Assembly: GCF_042466115.1 (NCBI RefSeq)
Contig: NZ_JAXHBQ010000001.1
Location: 992,001-1,056,000 of the forward strand
DNA: 64,000 bases
DNA from: SW4 sp042466115
GTDB taxonomy: Bacteria; Pseudomonadota; Alphaproteobacteria; Rhodobacterales; Rhodobacteraceae
Reading direction: 5' to 3'
In this document: positions 35,919 through 45,040 of the stretch, piece by piece
Numbering within the stretch: position 1 is the first letter of the stretch
How the letters are laid out: each line of letters begins with the position of its first letter
Made by a program: the position numbers and the translations under genes
Notes under the pieces: model-generated
Seen by the model: the letters and a program-made list of their open reading frames with translations, nothing else
Told to the model about the DNA's origin: nothing
Databases searched by the model: none

Positions 35919-36563
35919 CTAGGCCAGCGCAAATACCCAGCAAAACAGCGCCTGCGCGCCCCAATATGTCGCCCAAACCACGTAAGGCGTGCGAAAATGG
36001 GCCCGGTGGCCCTGCGGGATCAGGAACAATTCAGCCGCCAGAACCGCATCCGAGATGATGAAAAGCAGCGCGGCGAACATGGCAAATCCAACCACCGGCA
36101 GGGCCAGCGCAGCCAATCCCATGGCGATAATGATGCAGAGATAAATCATGACCGGCATACGAAGCGCGCCCGTGCGCGGCCACAGCAAACGCGCCATCAC
36201 GGCTGCAAAGGCAATCAGGGCCACGAAGACAGAGGCGCGCCAACCCTGCACGATCAGCGCCAGATCAAACCCCACAACCTGTTGAAACAAAACAACATAA
36301 GCCAGATGCGCAATAGCAAACGCCGCGACACCGCCCAAGAACCATCGCTCCCCGTGGCGCGACAAGCAGAAGTCGCCAAGCGCACCAAGCGCAAGAGCCG
36401 CGATCAACCAAACCGGCCCGCCCGCAGCCAAAGCAGCCATCGCTAGCAATGCAACTGATGCTGTCTTGACCAGTGATTTCACCCAGCTTGGCCCGCGCGC
36501 GCAAAACCCCAGCCAGAACATCAGCGACAGGCCCGCCGCCACGCCAAATGCCAGTTGTGCCAT
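35919..36563 (-). CDS. Lysoplasmalogenase (YhhN/TMEM86 family)
   Basis: A 214-residue polytopic protein with seven to eight helices. Landmarks of the YhhN family are ALGDFCLSRHGERWFLGGVAAFAIAH-type sequence in the middle and the C-terminal ISDAVLAAELFLIPQ. The family hydrolyses the vinyl-ether bond of lysoplasmalogen in animals; in bacteria the substrate is less clear. Start at 36563 has a G-rich upstream stretch. It is divergent from the AlkB-like gene by about 80 bases. Confidence 0.85.
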   Translation of the reverse strand: MAQLAFGVAAGLSLMFWLGFCARGPSWVKSLVKTASVALLAMAALAAGGPVWLIAALALGALGDFCLSRHGERWFLGGVAAFAIAHLAYVVLFQQVVGFDLALIVQGWRASVFVALIAFAAVMARLLWPRTGALRMPVMIYLCIIIAMGLAALALPVVGFAMFAALLFIISDAVLAAELFLIPQGHRAHFRTPYVVWATYWGAQALFCWVFALA

Positions 36564-36646
36564 CCCTGCCCCCAAGGTTGCGCAGACCCGCCCTAGGCCC
36601 GCCATTTTCCTGTGCTATATCATGGGCAACCAAATCAGGGGCCGCA

Positions 36647-37678
36647 ATGTCACGCCAGATGATCCTTTTTACCGCCGTCACCCTGACGGCACCCGCATTG
36701 ATTGCCGCCGCCGCCCTTTTCGGGGGCTGGTGGGCCGTTGCAGCACTGGCCTATCTCACCGCGATCACCGCATCACTGGACGAATTCGTGCACTACGCCA
36801 GCGCACCGGGAGGCGCGGACCGCGAATTCCCCGAGGCCGACAGGCTGTCCGTGGCGCTCGCGCTGGCGCATTTCGCCCTGCTGGCGCTGATGATCGTGAC
36901 CCTGACGCGCGACTGGCTGAACCCCTTTGAGAAGCTGGCGACCTTTGCCGCCGCCGGGTTGTTCATGGGCCAGGTCAGCAATTCCAACGCCCACGAGTTG
37001 ATCCACCGGTCCTCAAGGGTCCTGCACACACTGGGCAAATGGGTCTATATTTCGGTGCTGTTCGGGCATCACACATCCGCGCATCCCCTGGTGCATCACG
37101 TGCATGTGGCGACCCGCAGCGATCCCAGTTCCGCGCGGCGCGGCGAAAGCCTCTACCGGTTCATGTGGCGGGCATGGCGCGGATCGTTCCGCCAAGGGGC
37201 CACCGTGGAAAGCGCGCGTCTGGAACGCGCCGGCAAACCCCGCTGGCAGCACCCCTATGTGACATATATCCTTGGTGCAGCTTTGATGCTGGCCGCCGCC
37301 GCCGTGATCGGCGGGCCATGGGGCATCCCTGCCCTGCTGGCGCTGGCCGGTTTCGCGCAAACACAGCTTTTGATGTCGGACTACGTGCAGCACTACGGGC
37401 TGACGCGGGCGATTGGTGGTAATGGCAAACCTGTGCCCGTTGGTGCGCGCCATTCCTGGAACACGCCGCATTGGTTTTCATCCGCGCTGATGCTGAACGC
37501 CCCGCGTCATTCGGACCACCACGCGCACCCAGCGCGGCCCTATCCCGCACTGGAACTGCCCACCGATGCGCCGATGTTGCCTCGTTCGCTGCCTGTGATG
37601 GCGTGCGTTGCGCTGTATCCGCGCCTTTGGCGGCGCGTGATGGACCCGCGCGCCGATGAATGGGTGGCGAAGCCCTAA
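36647..37678 (+). CDS. AlkB/XylM-like membrane di-iron oxygenase
   Basis: A 343-residue integral-membrane protein with the histidine clusters of non-haem di-iron fatty-acid/alkane hydroxylases: HELIH (about 116-120), GHHTSAHPLVHHVHVATRSD (about 140-160), and RHSDHHAHPARPY (near 287). Compared with classic AlkB, the Glu before the second cluster is Ala. It also has the QHYGL segment. It likely hydroxylates or desaturates a membrane lipid or hydrocarbon with rubredoxin or ferredoxin as electron donor; no rubredoxin gene is next to it. The frame extends upstream to 36473 but with no membrane character, so 36647 is taken. Confidence 0.85.
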   Translation: MSRQMILFTAVTLTAPALIAAAALFGGWWAVAALAYLTAITASLDEFVHYASAPGGADREFPEADRLSVALALAHFALLALMIVTLTRDWLNPFEKLATFAAAGLFMGQVSNSNAHELIHRSSRVLHTLGKWVYISVLFGHHTSAHPLVHHVHVATRSDPSSARRGESLYRFMWRAWRGSFRQGATVESARLERAGKPRWQHPYVTYILGAALMLAAAAVIGGPWGIPALLALAGFAQTQLLMSDYVQHYGLTRAIGGNGKPVPVGARHSWNTPHWFSSALMLNAPRHSDHHAHPARPYPALELPTDAPMLPRSLPVMACVALYPRLWRRVMDPRADEWVAKP

Positions 37679-39222
37679 AACAAACTGCCCTGATCAGGTG
37701 GCGGGTCTTTTTTCGCTTTGCTTTGTCTCGGCGTCTTGCCCGACAAATCATAGCGTCCATCCGCAAATTCGATCTCAAGCGCCTGCGCCGCCCTGGCCGA
37801 TTTCACACCCGTCACCACATCACCATCCCCACGCACGACCGCATAGCCTCGCTTGAGGGTCTCGCGATAGCCCAGCGTTTCGCGCAGGCGGTCCAGCCCA
37901 TCAAGGCGCGTGCGGCGGCGATGTTCCTGTGCAACGGCCGCGCGTGCCATCCGGCCTGTCCAAACCCGCAAGGCATCCGCCCGCGCCGCCATCATCTGCA
38001 CCACCGCATCAGGGCGCAATCGCGGGGCGAGGCGCGCGAAATCACGCGCACTGTCGCGGGTCACACGCGCCAGGGCCGGGGCCAGACGCGCGCCTTGCGC
38101 CGCCGCCGTTTCGCGGGCACGATCCACGCGCGCCGCCAGCAGTGACGGACGCAATGCACCGGACACTTGTGTCAACCGCAACCCGCGTTTCTGGACCACA
38201 CCGCGTAGCGCTGCGTCCAGTTTTTCATCCCAGTAATCAAGACGTTGGCGCGCCTGTTCTACCAGCATATCGGGCTTGGGCAGCGCGCGGGCCAAATCAC
38301 GAAACCGTTGATCACGCGCCGCAATCCCGCCCGTCAATGCGCGGGTCAAACGCGCGTCCTGATCACCGACCCAGGCCAGCAATTCCATGCGCACCGGCAC
38401 GGCCAGTTCCGCCGCCGCTGTTGGCGTCGGCGCGCGCCGGTCGCTCACGTAATCAATCAGGGTCGTATCGGTTTCATGGCCCACTGCCGAAATCAGCGGG
38501 ATGTCCGACGCCGCCGCGGCACGGGCGACGATTTCCTCGTTGAATCCCCAGAGATCCTCGATCGACCCGCCGCCGCGCGCGACGATAATCAGATCAGGGC
38601 GCGGCAGGCTGCCCCCCGGCGTCATCGCGTTGAAACCGGCAATCGCACGGGCCACATCGGGCGCACATTGCTGACCCTGCACCGCCACAGGCCAGACCAG
38701 CACCTTGCGCGGAAACCGGTCGCGCAGGCGATGCAAAATATCGCGAATGACCGCGCCGCTGGGTGATGTGATCACCCCGATCACTTCGGGCAGATAAGGC
38801 AAAGCGCGCTTGCGCTCGGCCGCAAACAGCCCCTCGGCCTCAAGCGCCTTCTTGCGCTTGTCCAGCATCGCCATCAGCGCGCCGACCCCCGCTGGCGCGA
38901 TGTCTTCAATCACCATCTGGTATTTCGACTGGCCGGGGAATGTGGTCAGCTTGCCGGTGGCGACAACTTCCATCCCCTCCTCGGGCTGCGTCACCAGGCC
39001 CTGCGCGCGCCCCTTCCAAATGACGCCCGACAGCACCGCGCGATCATCCTTGAGGTCGAGATAAACATGCCCCGAACGCGGCCGCGACACGCGCCCGACC
39101 TCGCCCTTGACGCGCACGAAACCGAATTCGCCCTCGATCGTGCGCTTCACGGCACCCGAAATCTCGGACACCGTGAATTCGGGCGCATTGCCCGCCGCTT
39201 CGGGATCGTCGATCAGGTCCAT
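37675..39222 (-). CDS. xseA: Exodeoxyribonuclease VII large subunit
   Basis: XseA, with XseB, cleaves single-stranded DNA from either end to give oligonucleotides. The 515-residue protein has the N-terminal OB-fold (VKGEVGRVSRPRSGHVYLDLKD), the catalytic ALMAMLDKRKKALEAEGLF and GVITSPSGAVIRDI regions, DLIIVARGGGSIEDLWGFNEE, and the SAVGHETDTTLIDYV motif, then a long helical tail. Its end overlaps the AlkB-like gene by 4 nt, convergently. xseB is not in the window. It is divergent from purD. Confidence 0.96.
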   Translation of the reverse strand: MDLIDDPEAAGNAPEFTVSEISGAVKRTIEGEFGFVRVKGEVGRVSRPRSGHVYLDLKDDRAVLSGVIWKGRAQGLVTQPEEGMEVVATGKLTTFPGQSKYQMVIEDIAPAGVGALMAMLDKRKKALEAEGLFAAERKRALPYLPEVIGVITSPSGAVIRDILHRLRDRFPRKVLVWPVAVQGQQCAPDVARAIAGFNAMTPGGSLPRPDLIIVARGGGSIEDLWGFNEEIVARAAAASDIPLISAVGHETDTTLIDYVSDRRAPTPTAAAELAVPVRMELLAWVGDQDARLTRALTGGIAARDQRFRDLARALPKPDMLVEQARQRLDYWDEKLDAALRGVVQKRGLRLTQVSGALRPSLLAARVDRARETAAAQGARLAPALARVTRDSARDFARLAPRLRPDAVVQMMAARADALRVWTGRMARAAVAQEHRRRTRLDGLDRLRETLGYRETLKRGYAVVRGDGDVVTGVKSARAAQALEIEFADGRYDLSGKTPRQSKAKKDPPPDQGSLF

Positions 39223-39290
39223 GCTTTGCCTTGTGCTGCTTTGCCCGCGACCTTAGAACGCCGATCAACCAAGGGAAAGCGGGGGCATCC

Positions 39291-40553
39291 ATGAATATCC
39301 TGATTTTGGGCGGCGGCGGTCGCGAACACAGCCTTGCGTGGGCCGTGAAACAGAATCCGAAATGCGACCGACTGATCGTCGCGCCCGGAAACGCGGGTAT
39401 CGCGCAGATCGCCGAATGCGCCGATATCAACATCAACGATGGTGACGCGGTTGCCACTTTCGCCGCCGAAAATACCATCGAATTTGTCATTATCGGACCA
39501 GAAGCACCCCTTGCCGCCGGTGTTGCCGACCGTTTACGCGATGCGGGGCTTACAGTTTTCGGACCTTCTGCCGCTGCCGCCCAGCTTGAAGCGTCCAAGT
39601 TCTTTACAAAATCTGTTTGCGACGCAGCAAAAGCCCCCACCGCGGCCTATGCGCGATTTGTGCAAGCCGCCCCGGCCCGCGCCTATGTCGAAAAACAGGG
39701 CGCACCCATCGTGATCAAGGCAGATGGCCTTGCCGCAGGCAAAGGCGTGGTCGTGGCGATGGACCTTGCCACCGCGCTGGCCGCAATCGACGACATGTTT
39801 GGCGGCGAATTCGGCGATGCAGGCGCCGAAGTCGTGATCGAAGAATTCATGGAGGGCGAGGAAGCCTCGTTCTTTATCCTGTGCGACGGCGAAACCGCCC
39901 TGCCCATCGGCACCGCCCAAGACCACAAACGCGCCTTTGACGGCGATCAAGGTCCAAACACCGGCGGCATGGGCGCCTATTCCCCCGCACCTGTCCTGAC
40001 AGATGAAATCGCCGCCAAAGCCATGAACGAAATCATTCGCCCCACACTGGCCGAAATGGCAGGGCGCGGCGCACCCTATCAGGGCATCCTTTATGCCGGG
40101 CTGATGATCAAGGACGGCCAACCCCGGCTGGTCGAATACAACTGCCGCTTTGGCGATCCCGAATGTCAGGTGCTTATGATGCGGCTGGGCGCGCAGGCAC
40201 TTGATCTGATGCTGGCCTGTGCCCAGGGGCGGCTGGCCGAGATACAGGTAAACTGGGCGCAAGATCACGCGCTGACGGTGGTCATGGCCGCGAATGGCTA
40301 CCCCGGTGCTTACGAAAAAGGCAGCGTGATCAATGGGCTGGACAACCTGCCCGAAGATTCATACCACATGGCCTTTCACGCGGGCACCACGGAAAAAAAC
40401 GGCCAGATCACCGCAAGTGGCGGGCGCGTCCTCAATATCACGGCGCGGGGCGATACGCTCGAACAGGCGCACGCGCGGGCCTATGCGATGATCGACCAGA
40501 TCGACTGGCCCGAAGGGTTTAACCGCAACGATATCGGCTGGCGCGCGCTTTAA
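39291..40553 (+). CDS. purD: Phosphoribosylamine-glycine ligase
   Basis: PurD joins glycine to 5-phosphoribosylamine in purine synthesis. The 420-residue ATP-grasp enzyme begins MNILILGGGGREHSLAWAV, has IVIKADGLAAGKGVVVA, the ATP-grasp core DHKRAFDGDQGPNTGGMGAY and EYNCRFGDPECQ. The upstream frame extends 20 codons without similarity, so 39291 is used. It is monocistronic, ended by a dispersed repeat and then a hairpin terminator shared with carD. Confidence 0.97.
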   Translation: MNILILGGGGREHSLAWAVKQNPKCDRLIVAPGNAGIAQIAECADININDGDAVATFAAENTIEFVIIGPEAPLAAGVADRLRDAGLTVFGPSAAAAQLEASKFFTKSVCDAAKAPTAAYARFVQAAPARAYVEKQGAPIVIKADGLAAGKGVVVAMDLATALAAIDDMFGGEFGDAGAEVVIEEFMEGEEASFFILCDGETALPIGTAQDHKRAFDGDQGPNTGGMGAYSPAPVLTDEIAAKAMNEIIRPTLAEMAGRGAPYQGILYAGLMIKDGQPRLVEYNCRFGDPECQVLMMRLGAQALDLMLACAQGRLAEIQVNWAQDHALTVVMAANGYPGAYEKGSVINGLDNLPEDSYHMAFHAGTTEKNGQITASGGRVLNITARGDTLEQAHARAYAMIDQIDWPEGFNRNDIGWRAL

Positions 40554-40582
40554 CTTCTTTTGTTCAAAAATACTCTCGCCGC
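40554..40582 (+). repeat. Dispersed intergenic repeat, copy A (after purD)
   Basis: CTTCTTTTGTTCAAAAATAC and the eight bases after it begin right at the end of the purD stop codon. The same 28-base sequence with two differences follows the amidohydrolase stop at 48637. Repeats of this type, directly behind stop codons, are recalled from roseobacter genomes, but copy number here is only two. Confidence 0.7.
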
Positions 40583-40647
40583 CCCCGCAACCGGCGCACC
40601 GCAACAACAGGCGGGCTCACGCTGCAACACAGACACGTAAAAACAGC

Positions 40648-40678
40648 AAAAGCCGCGCACTTGGCGCGGCTTTTTCAT
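40648..40678. terminator. Bidirectional terminator between purD and carD
   Basis: AAAGCCGCGC and GCGCGGCTTT form a stem with a short ACTTG loop, followed by TTTTTCATTTT on the plus strand and preceded by A-rich sequence that gives a T-run on the minus strand. It serves convergent purD and carD. Confidence 0.88.
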
Positions 40679-40695
40679 TTTCCAAACCGGTCGGA

Positions 40696-41205
40696 TCAGG
40701 CGGCGCGGCTGATCAGCACGTCGCCGATTTCCTTGGCCGCATCGCCTTCGTCACCGTTGCCAACGGCGGCAATCTCGCGGGTCAGACGCTCAAGCGCGGC
40801 TTCATAAAGCTGGCGCTCGGAATAGCTTTGCTCGCGCTGGTCATCGGCACGGTGCAAATCGCGCACCACTTCGGCAATCGCGATCAAATCGCCCGAATTG
40901 ATCTTTTGCTCGTATTCCTGCGCGCGGCGCGACCACATGGCCTTTTTGACCTTGGCCTTGCCGCGCAGGGTTTTCATCGCATGCGCCACGATATCGGGCG
41001 ACGACAGCCCGCGCATCCCCACTTCGGTGGCCTTGTTTGTGGGCACCCGCAGGGTCATCTTGTCTTTTTCGAACGCAATGACAAAAAGCTCCAGTTCAAA
41101 ACCGGCAACTTCGTCCTTCTCGATTGACACAATCTTGCCAACCCCATGCGCCGGATAAACGACGAAATCATTGGGGCGGAATTCATTTTTCTTCGACTTG
41201 CTCAT
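40696..41205 (-). CDS. carD: CarD-family transcriptional regulator
   Basis: A 169-residue CarD/CdnL protein that binds the RNA polymerase beta subunit and stabilises open complexes, notably at rRNA promoters. It has the RNAP-interacting Tudor-like domain (FVVYPAHGVGKIVSIEKDEV, then VPTNKATEVGMRGLS) and a C-terminal helical domain with the MWSRRAQEYEQKI segment. The frame extends 16 codons upstream; ATG at 41205 preceded by GGAAGGGA is chosen. A hairpin with six Ts ends 35 nt before this start. Confidence 0.93.
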   Translation of the reverse strand: MSKSKKNEFRPNDFVVYPAHGVGKIVSIEKDEVAGFELELFVIAFEKDKMTLRVPTNKATEVGMRGLSSPDIVAHAMKTLRGKAKVKKAMWSRRAQEYEQKINSGDLIAIAEVVRDLHRADDQREQSYSERQLYEAALERLTREIAAVGNGDEGDAAKEIGDVLISRAA

Positions 41206-41240
41206 GGGCGTCCCTTCCAGACATCTTGACCCGAGCCGAC

Positions 41241-41276
41241 AAAAAACCCGCAAGTGACAGCGTCACCAGCAGGTGT
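41241..41276 (-). terminator. Terminator-like hairpin just upstream of carD
   Basis: On the minus strand CCTGC, an internal mismatch, then GGTGAC, a GCT loop, GTCACT and GCGGG form a stem followed by TTTTTTG. The T-run ends 35 nt before the carD start codon. It may end fdxA transcription, but its closeness to carD also allows a leader attenuator. Confidence 0.72.
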
Positions 41277-41444
41277 TTGAGGCGCAGATAAGATCAATAA
41301 TCGTGCAGCATTGGCGATACCATATCACAAAAAACAGCCCAAACAAAGCGCCGCAATGCAGCAACCGGTGAAATACCATGTTTTTCAGGGCGCTTTGCGG
41401 CAATTTGAACGTCACGTCACACCGCAGCGCGGCGAATCGCGGCC
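41277..41444. other. Non-coding stretch between fdxA and the carD terminator
   Basis: About 170 bases with no gene. On the minus strand there is a second, wider inverted repeat, CAAAGCGCC and GGCGCTTTG, about 30 bases apart, with mutually exclusive pairing to GCCGCAA/TTGCGGC around it, followed by TTTGGGC and TGTTTTTTG. Together with the hairpin at 41241 it suggests a structured fdxA 3' end or carD leader. Confidence 0.45.
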
Positions 41445-41780
41445 TTAGCCGCCCTCGCCCGGTTTTTCCGAGAACAGCTCGATCTTGCCCGGCTTGCCAT
41501 CCATTTCATCGGCACCGGGAAGCTGGTCTTTCTTGGTGATGATGACCGGCCACATTTCGGAATACTTGCGGTTGAACTCGACCCATTTTTCCATGTCGGG
41601 TTCGGTATCGGGGCGGATCGCATCGGCGGGGCACTCGGGTTCGCAAACGCCGCAGTCGATACATTCGTCAGGGTGGATCACCAGCATGTTTTCACCCTCG
41701 TAGAAACAATCCACAGGGCAGACTTCGACGCAGTCTGTATATTTGCAGGCAATGCAATTGTCGTTGACGATATATGTCAT
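41445..41780 (-). CDS. fdxA: 7Fe ferredoxin FdxA
   Basis: A 111-residue low-potential ferredoxin with one 3Fe-4S and one 4Fe-4S cluster. Cysteine positions (9, 12, 17, 21, 40, 43, 46, 50) match the Azotobacter FdI numbering by one residue, so the 3Fe cluster would use 9, 17 and 50 and the 4Fe cluster 21, 40, 43 and 46. It probably carries electrons in a general housekeeping role; S4-protein and carD neighbours are typical of Rhodobacterales. Confidence 0.95.
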   Translation of the reverse strand: MTYIVNDNCIACKYTDCVEVCPVDCFYEGENMLVIHPDECIDCGVCEPECPADAIRPDTEPDMEKWVEFNRKYSEMWPVIITKKDQLPGADEMDGKPGKIELFSEKPGEGG

Positions 41781-41826
41781 GGCACGTCTATCCTTCTTTG
41801 CCGCCTAGCTAGTCCAGACGCGTCTC

Positions 41827-42237
41827 TCATTCAAGACGGGATGACCCCATGTCGCGCTTGAGGGACGCGAGGTTTGCGCGTTCCTTGCGATTGTGGCGGC
41901 CCTTCCCTTCATACCGCGGATGCGCAGGACCAGCGTTCTGCGCCTTGACCTCGTCCACGACAGGCGCGGGCGACAAATCCTCATATAGCGCTTGGGCTTC
42001 GGGTGCTGGCCCACGACGCGCACCGATCGCGATAATTTTCACGACCTTGACATCTTTTTCCTTGGCGAATGTCAGCACATCGCCCGCCCCGACCATGCGC
42101 GCGGGTTTGCTGACGGGCGCGCCATCGACCCGCACCTTGCCTGCGGCCACGGTTTTGGTGGCCAGCCCGCGCGTCTTGAAGAATCGCGCGTGCCACAGCC
42201 ATTTGTCGATCCGGATCGTGTCGCGTTGATCGCTCAA
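41827..42237 (-). CDS. S4-domain RNA-binding protein (Hsp15-like)
   Basis: The 136-residue protein starts with an S4 domain, IRIDKWLWHARFFKTRGLAT and VRVDGAPVSKPARMVGAGDVLTF, and a basic tail, like HslR/Hsp15, which binds free 50S subunits carrying nascent chains. Its ATG overlaps the stop of the upstream helicase gene by 4 nt, so the two are co-translated. The role with the helicase is likely ribosome or RNA maintenance, but is inferred. Confidence 0.9.
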   Translation of the reverse strand: MSDQRDTIRIDKWLWHARFFKTRGLATKTVAAGKVRVDGAPVSKPARMVGAGDVLTFAKEKDVKVVKIIAIGARRGPAPEAQALYEDLSPAPVVDEVKAQNAGPAHPRYEGKGRHNRKERANLASLKRDMGSSRLE

Positions 42238-45029
42238 TCGGTTTTGAAACCCGACAGGGCGGCGGCAAAGGGGTTGTCCGGATCAATCTTCTTTTCCGGC
42301 TTGGGTGGTCGGGCCGATACGGATTTCGGGCCGCGGTTTTGCGGCTTGCCCCCGTCGGATTTGCCGCGGGGTTTGCCTTTGGCGCGGGGTTTGTCTCCTT
42401 GCGGGCGGCGGCCCTGATTGCGCGGTGCGCGCGCGCCCCATGTGAAGGTATAGAACACCTCCATTTCCGGGGCGTCTTCGGCCAAGCCTGTATCGTCGGG
42501 CATCTCCGCAGGCGCGTCAGCTGGCACCTCGGCGGGTTGTTCGGCGGGTGTTTCATCGGGCTGCGCCGGCGTTTCCACCGGCGTTTCCACGGGCGCTTCC
42601 TGTGGCGCAGGTTCGGGCAGTTCCCTGGGGTCTTGCGCGGCCTTTACCTTGACGCGTTCGCCCTTTTCTGCGGCATATCCCAGACCCTGCATCAGACCCG
42701 CGAATTGTTCCAGCGTCATGCCGGTGATCGACAGCATATCCGCTTTGGCCTCGAACCCTGCGCGGGTGTTTTCGCCCCGCAGCATATCGGCCAGGCGTTC
42801 CAGCATATCAATGCGGATCGCGCGTTCACCCGCAGCGCGATAACCAGCCATCGTGTAATACCCTTCTGGCGCATCCTTGACCGATGGCACAGTCACCAGA
42901 CCGGGGGGCGGGCTTTCTGGAAATTCCTGCAAGCTTTTGGCAAGGCTCCACAAAACAAGGCGAAGACGGGTCGGCGCGGGTTTCAAAAGCAAGGGCATAA
43001 AGATCGTGAACTGACCAAACCGGATGCCGTGTTTGCGCAGCGCGCCGCGCGCATCCTGATCCAGCGCCTTGACGTCCTCGGCCACCTCGGCGCGGGTCAA
43101 AAGGCCGAACCCTTCGATCATGCGGAACGCAAACCCACGTGCCAGACCGGTGAGGGTTTCGTCACGCTGCATGTTGATCATCGGTTCAAATGCGGTGGCG
43201 ATCTTGCGGTCGATAAAGTGCTGCAAACGGCGCTGCACCTTGGCGGCCACATCCGCGCCCGCCTCGTCGTCGACAAATGCCTGCGCTGCGGGTTTCAGCG
43301 GGTCGGCGCCAGCCACCAGCTTGCCCACCGCATCACTGCCCCACATCAGGCCGCCCTGTTCAGTGAAATCAATCTCGGTGTCGGGCGCGTTATAGAACCG
43401 GTCCGCGCGCAGATGGAAATGCGGTGCAAGCGCCTGTTCAGACGCTTGGCGCAGTGTTTTCGCCTCGTCGGGGCTGCCGGATTTGTCCTGACGGAACCGG
43501 AAACCTTCCAAACGTCCGACGTATTCGCCCTCGACGCTCACTTCACCTTTGTCGTTCACCTCGGCCACAAGGCTCTCCTTCTGCTTGAGCCGGCGAAGCA
43601 AGACAGATGTCCGCCGGTCCACAAATCGTTGGGTCAGCGCCCCGTGCAGGGCATCCGACAAGCGGTCTTCTACCGCGCGCGTCGCCTCACGCCAATGGGA
43701 TTCGTCCCCGACCCAGCCTTTGCGCTGCGCCACATAGGTCCATGTGCGGATATATGCCAACCGTTTGGACAGGGTATCAATGTCGCCGTCACTGCGATCA
43801 ATGCGTTTGACCTGCCGCGCGATCCAGTCGTCAGGGACACGGCCCGACTGGTGCAGGAAGTTGTAGATCTGGGTCAAAAGGCCTGCGTGTTCACCGCGGC
43901 TGATCCCGCGGAAATCGGGGATGCGGCAGACATCCCACAGCAGTTTCACCGATGGCCCGTCACTGGCACGGGCGCACACCTCGGCGTCACCGGCCAGCGA
44001 TTTTAGCGCCGCCAGATCGTCGCTTTCGCGCACGCGGGTCAGTAGATCATCATCTGTGCGCATCTCAAGCGTCTGGATCAGCCGGTCAACACTGCCAAAT
44101 TGCAGCCGCGCGTTGCGCCACTGCAGCTTTTGCACGGGGCGAAAGGTGTGGTTGGTGATCGCGTCGATGACATGCTGATCCGGCTCCTCGGCCTCGCCCG
44201 TCACGCCGAAACTGCCGTGCGACATGTGCCGCCCTGCCCGTCCCGCGATCTGCGCCAGTTCTTCGGGGGCCAGCGGGCGCATCCGCCGCCCGTCAAATTT
44301 GGTCAGCGACGAAAAGGCAACGTGATTGATATCAAGGTTCAGCCCCATGCCGATGGCATCCGTGGCCACCAGATAGTCCACATCGCCGTTTTGATACATT
44401 TCCACTTGGGCATTGCGGGTGCGCGGCGACAGCGCGCCCATCACCACCGCCGCCCCGCCCTTTTGACGGCGCAGCAGTTCGGCGATGGCATAGACGTTAT
44501 CTACCGAAAACCCGACTATGGCGGCGCGTCCGGGCATCCGGCTTATCTTTTTGGAACCTGCGTAGGTCAGTGTCGACATCCGTTCGCGACGAATGAATTC
44601 CGCTTCGGGCACCATGACCGAAATCGCATGGCGCATCGTGTCTGCGCCCAGAAACAGCGTTTCGTGTAACCCGCGGGCGTGCAGCAACCGGTCGGTGAAC
44701 ACATGTCCCCGCTCAAGATCGCCACAAAGCTGGATTTCGTCAATCGCCAGAAAATCACAGCCCATCCCTTCGGGCATCGCCTCGACGGTGCAGACCCAAT
44801 AGGCGGCGCGCGGCGGCACGATGCGTTCCTCGCCCGTCACCAGCGCCACGACAGACGGGCCGCGAACGGCAACGATCCGGTCATAGACCTCGCGCGCCAA
44901 CAATCGCAGCGGCAGGCCGATGACGCCCGTGCGATGGGCCAGCATCCGTTCAATCGCGTAATGGGTCTTGCCGGTATTCGTCGGGCCAAGAACGGCCGCA
45001 ATGCGGGCTGAATCATGCATAGGGGCCAT
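42234..45029 (-). CDS. SUV3-like RNA/DNA helicase
   Basis: A 931-residue superfamily 2 helicase of the SUV3 (mitochondrial degradosome helicase) type, common in alphaproteobacteria. Walker A is GPTNTGKTHYA (residues about 13-23), Walker B/DExx is AIDEIQLCGD, then the helicase C domain with ATDAIGMGLNL and QIAGRAGRH. The last ~130 residues are low-complexity: Pro/Glu/Ala repeats of the type ETPVETPAQPDETPAEQP followed by a basic Arg/Lys/Pro tail. Start ATG at 45029 is the first possible; a second Met lies three codons in. Confidence 0.92.
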   Translation of the reverse strand: MAPMHDSARIAAVLGPTNTGKTHYAIERMLAHRTGVIGLPLRLLAREVYDRIVAVRGPSVVALVTGEERIVPPRAAYWVCTVEAMPEGMGCDFLAIDEIQLCGDLERGHVFTDRLLHARGLHETLFLGADTMRHAISVMVPEAEFIRRERMSTLTYAGSKKISRMPGRAAIVGFSVDNVYAIAELLRRQKGGAAVVMGALSPRTRNAQVEMYQNGDVDYLVATDAIGMGLNLDINHVAFSSLTKFDGRRMRPLAPEELAQIAGRAGRHMSHGSFGVTGEAEEPDQHVIDAITNHTFRPVQKLQWRNARLQFGSVDRLIQTLEMRTDDDLLTRVRESDDLAALKSLAGDAEVCARASDGPSVKLLWDVCRIPDFRGISRGEHAGLLTQIYNFLHQSGRVPDDWIARQVKRIDRSDGDIDTLSKRLAYIRTWTYVAQRKGWVGDESHWREATRAVEDRLSDALHGALTQRFVDRRTSVLLRRLKQKESLVAEVNDKGEVSVEGEYVGRLEGFRFRQDKSGSPDEAKTLRQASEQALAPHFHLRADRFYNAPDTEIDFTEQGGLMWGSDAVGKLVAGADPLKPAAQAFVDDEAGADVAAKVQRRLQHFIDRKIATAFEPMINMQRDETLTGLARGFAFRMIEGFGLLTRAEVAEDVKALDQDARGALRKHGIRFGQFTIFMPLLLKPAPTRLRLVLWSLAKSLQEFPESPPPGLVTVPSVKDAPEGYYTMAGYRAAGERAIRIDMLERLADMLRGENTRAGFEAKADMLSITGMTLEQFAGLMQGLGYAAEKGERVKVKAAQDPRELPEPAPQEAPVETPVETPAQPDETPAEQPAEVPADAPAEMPDDTGLAEDAPEMEVFYTFTWGARAPRNQGRRPQGDKPRAKGKPRGKSDGGKPQNRGPKSVSARPPKPEKKIDPDNPFAAALSGFKTD

Positions 45030-45040
45030 GCGCAGACGCG

